64,000 nucleotides of DNA, from NCBI RefSeq assembly GCF_014836775.1, contig NZ_JACSQD010000001.1, positions 865,681-929,680 on the forward strand, given 5' to 3'. The stretch comes from Arthrobacter gallicola (GTDB lineage Bacteria; Actinomycetota; Actinomycetes; Actinomycetales; Micrococcaceae). Shown piece by piece: positions 60,072 to 64,000 of the stretch (position 1 is its first letter; the number at the start of each line of letters is the position of its first letter). The notes under the pieces were generated by a model, which saw only the letters and a program-made list of their open reading frames with translations, was not told the DNA's origin and ran no database searches. Both the position numbers and the translations under genes were made by a program.

Positions 60072-61217
60072 CTACCGAAGGCCGGTGCGGCGCTCCAGGG
60101 CCAGAGTGATCAGTTCATCGATCAGTTCCGTGTACGGCAGCCCGGACTTGGCCCACATCTGCGGGTACATGCTGATTGGTGTGAACCCGGGCATGGTGTT
60201 GATCTCGTTGATCACCAGTTCGCCGTCCGGGGTGTAGAAAAAGTCGACGCGGGAGAGCCCCTCCGCACCTACGGCGTCGAACGCCACCGCAGCCAGTTCG
60301 CGGACCCTGGACGTCACGTCCTCCGGCAGGTCCGCCGGGCAGCTCAGGTCAGCGGCGGCACCGTCAACGTACTTGGCCTCAAAGTCGTACCATTCGTGGC
60401 CGCCGTCGAGCACGGCGACTTCGCCCGGCTGGCTGGTCCGCGGGTCATCGTTGCCGCGCCCCTGCAGAACGGCGACCTCAATCTCGCGGCCGGTGATACC
60501 GGCTTCAACAACCACCTTCGGATCGTGCTCGCGCGCCGCTTCGATGGCCGCACGCAGGCCAGCTTCGCTGGTGACCCGGGTGATTCCCATGGAGGACCCG
60601 GCGCGGGCCGGCTTCACAAAAACGGGGAACTGCAGGCGGGCGGCGCGGGTCAGGCAGGCTTCACTGTCCTGGTTCCACTGCCGGTCGGTGATGACCTCAT
60701 ACGGGCCAACGGAGAGTCCGGCGGCCTCAAAAACCACCTTCATGTAGTGCTTGTCCATTCCCACGGCTGAGGCCAGCACACCGGCGCCGACGTAGCGGAT
60801 GTCCGCCATCTCCAGCAGTCCCTGCAGCGTGCCGTCCTCCCCGAAGGGGCCGTGCAGCAGCGGGAGCACGACGTCGATCCGGCCGAGAGTGCGCGGCAAA
60901 CCGCCCGGGGCGTGGGACACCAGTTCACGCGAGCTTCCCTGCGTCGAAAGAACAACCGACTCAATGCCCGGTTCCACCTCCGGCAGCGTTTCGGCCCGCA
61001 GGGACCACTGTGCGGGATCGGCGGAGACGAGGGTCCACTGGCCGTTGCGCGCGATGCCGATCGGAACGACGTCGTACTTGGTGTGGTCAATCGCCTCAAG
61101 CACACCGGCGGCAGTGACACAGCTGACCGAGTGTTCGCTGGAGCGTCCGCCGAAGAGAACGGCCACCCGCGGCCGGGCGTCAGCGTTGGCAGCGGGGGTC
61201 TTGGGTTCCATCGTCAC
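60072..61217 (-). CDS. ddl: D-alanine-D-alanine ligase
   Basis: 381 residues, an ATP-grasp enzyme that makes D-Ala-D-Ala for peptidoglycan. VAVLFGGRSSEHSVS at the N-terminus, VKPARAGSSMGITRV and the C-terminal RVDFFYTPDGELVINEINTMPGFTPISMYP carry the ATP, metal and substrate contacts. A Tyr-Phe (not Phe) preference at the second subsite cannot be read here, so D-Ala-D-Lac specificity is not excluded. The GTG start overlaps the gpsA stop by four bases; an ATG six bases on is an alternative. Confidence 0.95.
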   Translation of the reverse strand: MTMEPKTPAANADARPRVAVLFGGRSSEHSVSCVTAAGVLEAIDHTKYDVVPIGIARNGQWTLVSADPAQWSLRAETLPEVEPGIESVVLSTQGSSRELVSHAPGGLPRTLGRIDVVLPLLHGPFGEDGTLQGLLEMADIRYVGAGVLASAVGMDKHYMKVVFEAAGLSVGPYEVITDRQWNQDSEACLTRAARLQFPVFVKPARAGSSMGITRVTSEAGLRAAIEAAREHDPKVVVEAGITGREIEVAVLQGRGNDDPRTSQPGEVAVLDGGHEWYDFEAKYVDGAAADLSCPADLPEDVTSRVRELAAVAFDAVGAEGLSRVDFFYTPDGELVINEINTMPGFTPISMYPQMWAKSGLPYTELIDELITLALERRTGLR

Positions 61218-62251
61218 GGAGCGTGCACACCTTCAGCTTTGAGTTCGCGGGCCAGCAGGCGCGGCCCGAGTTCATCTACGGAGATTGCGCCGTGCAGCAC
61301 TGCAACGACGTTTTCGGTGATCGGCATGGAGACACCGAGCTGTGTGGCGCGGTCCAGGACCGCCTGCGCGGACTTAATGCCTTCGGCGGTCTGCTGCATG
61401 GTCGCCGTCACCTCATCCAGCGAAAGTCCCTGGGCCAGCAGGCGTCCCGCTGTGTGGTTCCGGGAGAGGGATGAGGAACAGGTCGCAATGAGATCCCCCA
61501 TGCCGGAGAGCCCGAACAGGGTTTCGGTCTTGCCTCCCAGCGCCACAGCCAGGCGGGTGGTTTCAGCAAGCCCTCGGGTCATCACGGAGGCCTTGGTGTT
61601 GTCCCCCATCTGCTTTCCCTCGCAGATGCCCACCGCAAGGGCAATCACGTTCTTGACGATCCCGCCGATTTCGGTGCCGACCACGTCGGTGTTGGTGTAC
61701 GGCCGGAAGTAGGGTGCCGTGCAGGCCGATGCGATCCAGCCCGCGGTGGCAAGATCGGAACAGGCCACAACCGAAGCCGTGGGTTCCTCACGGGCAATTT
61801 CCATGGCCAGGTTCGGTCCGGACAGGACGGCGATCCGTTCTTCGGGCCAGTCCAGCTCTTCGGCGATGACCTGACTCATCCGTGCGTCGGTCCCGACTTC
61901 AAGTCCCTTCATGAGCGAGAGGATCACGGCGTCCTTCGGGACAAGGTCCTTAAACTCCCGCAGCTGCGCCCGCAGCGTCTGCGCGGGGACCGCCAGCACC
62001 ACCAGTTGGGCGCCGGCCAGGACTGCGGCAGCGTCATCGCTGGCTCGGAGGTTTGCCGGGAGGGCAATATCCCCCAGGTAGCGGGTGTTGCGGTGTTTGG
62101 TGTTGATCTCCTCGGCCGCGTCTGCCCGGCGGGCCCAGACCCGGACATCGGTGCCGCGGGAAGCGCCGGCGTCGGCGGCAACCTTGGCGAAGGTGGTCCC
62201 CCAGCTTCCGGCTCCGAGGACGGCTATGGCCGTGGCGTGCGGGATATTCAC
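61214..62251 (-). CDS. gpsA: Glycerol-3-phosphate dehydrogenase [NAD(P)+]
   Basis: 345 residues. It reduces dihydroxyacetone phosphate to sn-glycerol-3-phosphate for phospholipids, and supplies the glycerol-phosphate that CDP-glycerol polymers also need. The NAD loop VLGAGSWGTTFAKVAA, the catalytic lysine region GIVKNVIALAVGICEG and the C-terminal GLSGMGDLIATCSS are intact. It overlaps plsC and ddl by 4 bases each. Confidence 0.95.
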   Translation of the reverse strand: MNIPHATAIAVLGAGSWGTTFAKVAADAGASRGTDVRVWARRADAAEEINTKHRNTRYLGDIALPANLRASDDAAAVLAGAQLVVLAVPAQTLRAQLREFKDLVPKDAVILSLMKGLEVGTDARMSQVIAEELDWPEERIAVLSGPNLAMEIAREEPTASVVACSDLATAGWIASACTAPYFRPYTNTDVVGTEIGGIVKNVIALAVGICEGKQMGDNTKASVMTRGLAETTRLAVALGGKTETLFGLSGMGDLIATCSSSLSRNHTAGRLLAQGLSLDEVTATMQQTAEGIKSAQAVLDRATQLGVSMPITENVVAVLHGAISVDELGPRLLARELKAEGVHAP

Positions 62252-63006
62252 TGTGTCTTCTCCGTTTCCCCGTTATAACCGCGCCCGGCGGATCTCTGTC
62301 CCTTCGCGGCCGGGTCCCAGCGCTTGGCCGGGGCCTTCTCGCCCCGGAGGGACGCGACGAGTTCGGTCAGCTCGGCCATAATCCGTTCCGTAGCTTCATC
62401 CAGGACTGTTTTGGTCAGCGGCACGCCGTGCAGATCCGAGAGGTCCACCGGGCGTCCCACCAGTACCCGTACCCGCTTGCGCGGGAAAAGGTGCAGCATT
62501 TTGCCGTACCGCGGCAGCACGTCCTGGGCGCCCCACTGTGCCACCGGGAGCACCGGTGCGCCGGTCTGCAGGGCGAGCCGCGCTGCGCCTGTGCGGCCCT
62601 TCATCGGCCACAGGTCAGGATCACGGGTGAGTGTGCCCTCCGGGTAGATGATCAGCGCGCCGTCTGCATCAATCACCGCCTGGGCGGCCGCCAGCGAAGC
62701 CGCCGCACCGGATCCGCCGCGCGTGACCGGCACCTGCTTGGTGGCCCGCAGGGCCGGTCCCAGGACAGGAGCCTTGAAGAGCGATGCTTTGGCCAGATAC
62801 CGCGGCAGAATGCCCTGGCTGTAGAAGAAGTGGCCTATCACCAGCGGATCGATCTCGGTCACGTGGTTGGCGCAGGCAATGAATCCGTGCCCTTTGGGGA
62901 GGTTTTCCATCCCTTCCCATCGCCGTCCCATCATCAGGTTCATCGCTGGCCGGACCACCGATGCCAGGAGAGTAAACGTGATGCGTGACTTTGCCGATTC
63001 GCCCAT
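62248..63006 (-). CDS. plsC: 1-acyl-sn-glycerol-3-phosphate acyltransferase
   Basis: 252 residues. Block I is NHVTEID (an H-x4-D motif), block III is YPEGTLTRD. It acylates lysophosphatidic acid to phosphatidic acid. The upstream gene is murA and the downstream gene gpsA, so lipid and wall precursor enzymes share an operon. The ATG at 63006 is preferred over the longer frame because it lies just after the murA stop and starts the family-like MGESAKSR. Confidence 0.9.
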   Translation of the reverse strand: MGESAKSRITFTLLASVVRPAMNLMMGRRWEGMENLPKGHGFIACANHVTEIDPLVIGHFFYSQGILPRYLAKASLFKAPVLGPALRATKQVPVTRGGSGAAASLAAAQAVIDADGALIIYPEGTLTRDPDLWPMKGRTGAARLALQTGAPVLPVAQWGAQDVLPRYGKMLHLFPRKRVRVLVGRPVDLSDLHGVPLTKTVLDEATERIMAELTELVASLRGEKAPAKRWDPAAKGQRSAGRGYNGETEKTQ

Positions 63007-63016
63007 AGGAACGAGC

Positions 63017-64000
63017 CTACTTCCCCGCGGCGACGTCAAAGTCCGCGCCGAGGCCTTCCAGCTTGTCGAGGAAGTGCTCGTAGCCGCGGTTGATGAGTTC
63101 GACGCCGGTCACGCGGGAGGTGCCCTCTGCCGCCAGGGCCGCAATCAGGTGGCTGAAGCCGCCGCGGAGGTCCGGAATGTCGATCTCCGCGCCCTTGAGC
63201 TGGACCGGACCGGAGATCACGGCCGAGTGCAGGAAGTTGCGCTGTCCGAAGCGGCACGGGATGCTGCCCAGGCATTCGCGGTGCACCTGGATGTTCGCGC
63301 CCATGCGGATCAGGGCCTCGGTGAAGCCGAAACGGTTTTCGTACACCGTCTCATGCACAATGGACACGCCTTCGGCCTGGCTCAGGGCAACCACCACCGG
63401 CTGCTGCCAGTCGGTCATAAAGCCCGGGTGGACATCGGTCTCCAGGACCAGCGGGTTCAGGCTTCCGCCGGGGTGGTAGAACCGGATGCCGTCGTCGTCG
63501 ACGTCAAAGGCGCCGCCGATCTTGCGGTAGATGTTCAGGAAGGCGGTCAGGTCCTGCTGGTTGGCGCCTTCCACGTAAATGTCACCCTTGGTGACCAGCG
63601 CCGCCGAGGCCCAGGAAGCGGCCTCGTTGCGGTCCGGAAGTGCCCGGTGGTTGTAGCCCGTGAGCTCGGGGACACCCTCGATGCGGATCACGCGGTCTGT
63701 CTGGACGGTGATAATCGCGCCCATTTTCTGCAGGACGGCAATCAAATCAAGAATTTCAGGCTCGACGGCGGCACCGCTGAGTTCGGTGATGCCCTCGGCG
63801 CGCACGGCGGTCAGCAGCACCTGTTCGGTGGCGCCGACGCTCGGGTACGGCAGATCCAACTTGGCGCCCTTGAGGCCCTTGGGCGCGGAGATGGCGATTC
63901 CGCCGGGACGCTTTTCCACGAGTGCGCCGAAGTTGCGCAGCATCTGCAGGTGGTAATCAATGGGACGGTCGCCGATTTTGCATCCGCCGAGGTCGGGGAT
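63017..64000 (-). CDS. murA: UDP-N-acetylglucosamine 1-carboxyvinyltransferase MurA, C-terminal part
   Basis: Minus-strand frame open at the right edge; 327 residues are visible. The first of these, LGGCKIGDRPIDYH, carry the catalytic Cys (equivalent to Cys115) and the conserved GC-x-IG-x-RPI-D block, so about 110 N-terminal residues are outside. RVTGVELINRGYEHFLDKLEGLGAD is the usual C-terminus. It adds enolpyruvate to UDP-GlcNAc, the first committed step of peptidoglycan synthesis. Confidence 0.93.
   Translation of the reverse strand: MPDLGGCKIGDRPIDYHLQMLRNFGALVEKRPGGIAISAPKGLKGAKLDLPYPSVGATEQVLLTAVRAEGITELSGAAVEPEILDLIAVLQKMGAIITVQTDRVIRIEGVPELTGYNHRALPDRNEAASWASAALVTKGDIYVEGANQQDLTAFLNIYRKIGGAFDVDDDGIRFYHPGGSLNPLVLETDVHPGFMTDWQQPVVVALSQAEGVSIVHETVYENRFGFTEALIRMGANIQVHRECLGSIPCRFGQRNFLHSAVISGPVQLKGAEIDIPDLRGGFSHLIAALAAEGTSRVTGVELINRGYEHFLDKLEGLGADFDVAAGK

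Overview
The window looks like a chromosomal segment of a high-G+C actinobacterium of the Micrococcaceae, probably Arthrobacter or a close relative. The evidence is the overall G+C of roughly two thirds, frequent GTG and TTG starts, the ATGA/TGATG gene couplings, an OleB-OleC fusion of the type known from Micrococcus and Arthrobacter, the actinobacterial FtsY with an N-terminal membrane anchor, and the gene order coaD ... DUF177-rpmF-rnc-mutM. No rRNA, tRNA, CRISPR array or intact insertion sequence was seen.

Layout. 1-1,457 (minus): start of a GNAT acetyltransferase cut by the window edge, an alpha/beta-hydrolase-fold protein without its nucleophile serine, and a Nudix-fold protein with a broken Nudix box. 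1,558-4,996 (minus): ffh (SRP GTPase) and the amtB-glnK ammonium uptake and sensing pair, with a textbook GlnR-type box upstream of amtB. 5,245-6,954: an exported or anchored GH79-like glycosidase, ended by a strong bidirectional terminator shared with ftsY (7,046-8,266, minus). 8,354-10,320: MFS transporter coupled to a class I glutamine amidotransferase. 10,321-10,785: a repeat-rich non-coding gap. 10,786-14,568 (minus): smc. 14,782-19,456: oleA-oleBC-oleD, a complete head-to-head long-chain olefin pathway, followed by a serine beta-lactamase-like gene and a small membrane protein. 20,914-23,496 (minus): mutM-rnc-rpmF-DUF177. 23,688-30,804: YdcF-like protein, coaD, aminotransferase plus aminopropyltransferase-like protein, rsmD, recG and a DAK2-domain protein.

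31,292-59,381 is a roughly 28 kb cell-wall glycopolymer locus. wecB (UDP-GlcNAc 2-epimerase) opens it on the plus strand; wecC (UDP-ManNAc dehydrogenase) lies in the long minus-strand operon, so together they can supply UDP-ManNAc/ManNAcA. Four very large composite enzymes carry CDP-glycerol:polyglycerophosphate transferase (TagF-like) domains: three are joined to GT2-like domains in one protein, and one is a TPR-TagF-GT4 triple fusion. A TarM/TagE-like glucosyltransferase, a DUF6270 protein, a nucleotidyltransferase of LicC type, three further glycosyltransferases, the TagGH exporter and a LytR-CpsA-Psr ligase complete a plausible route: activated sugar and alditol-phosphate donors, polymer assembly, decoration, export, attachment to peptidoglycan. 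Part of the locus (about 32.4-39.4 kb) has clearly lower G+C and holds a decayed ISL3-like transposase, which points to acquisition or replacement by transfer.

59,485-64,000 returns to housekeeping: a DUF3515 lipoprotein (plus) and the minus-strand group murA (partial)-plsC-gpsA-ddl, for peptidoglycan precursors and phospholipid synthesis.

The most interesting material is the composite TagF family set, including one member whose GT2 domain has lost its catalytic motifs. All functional calls are from motifs and family knowledge; no database search was run.
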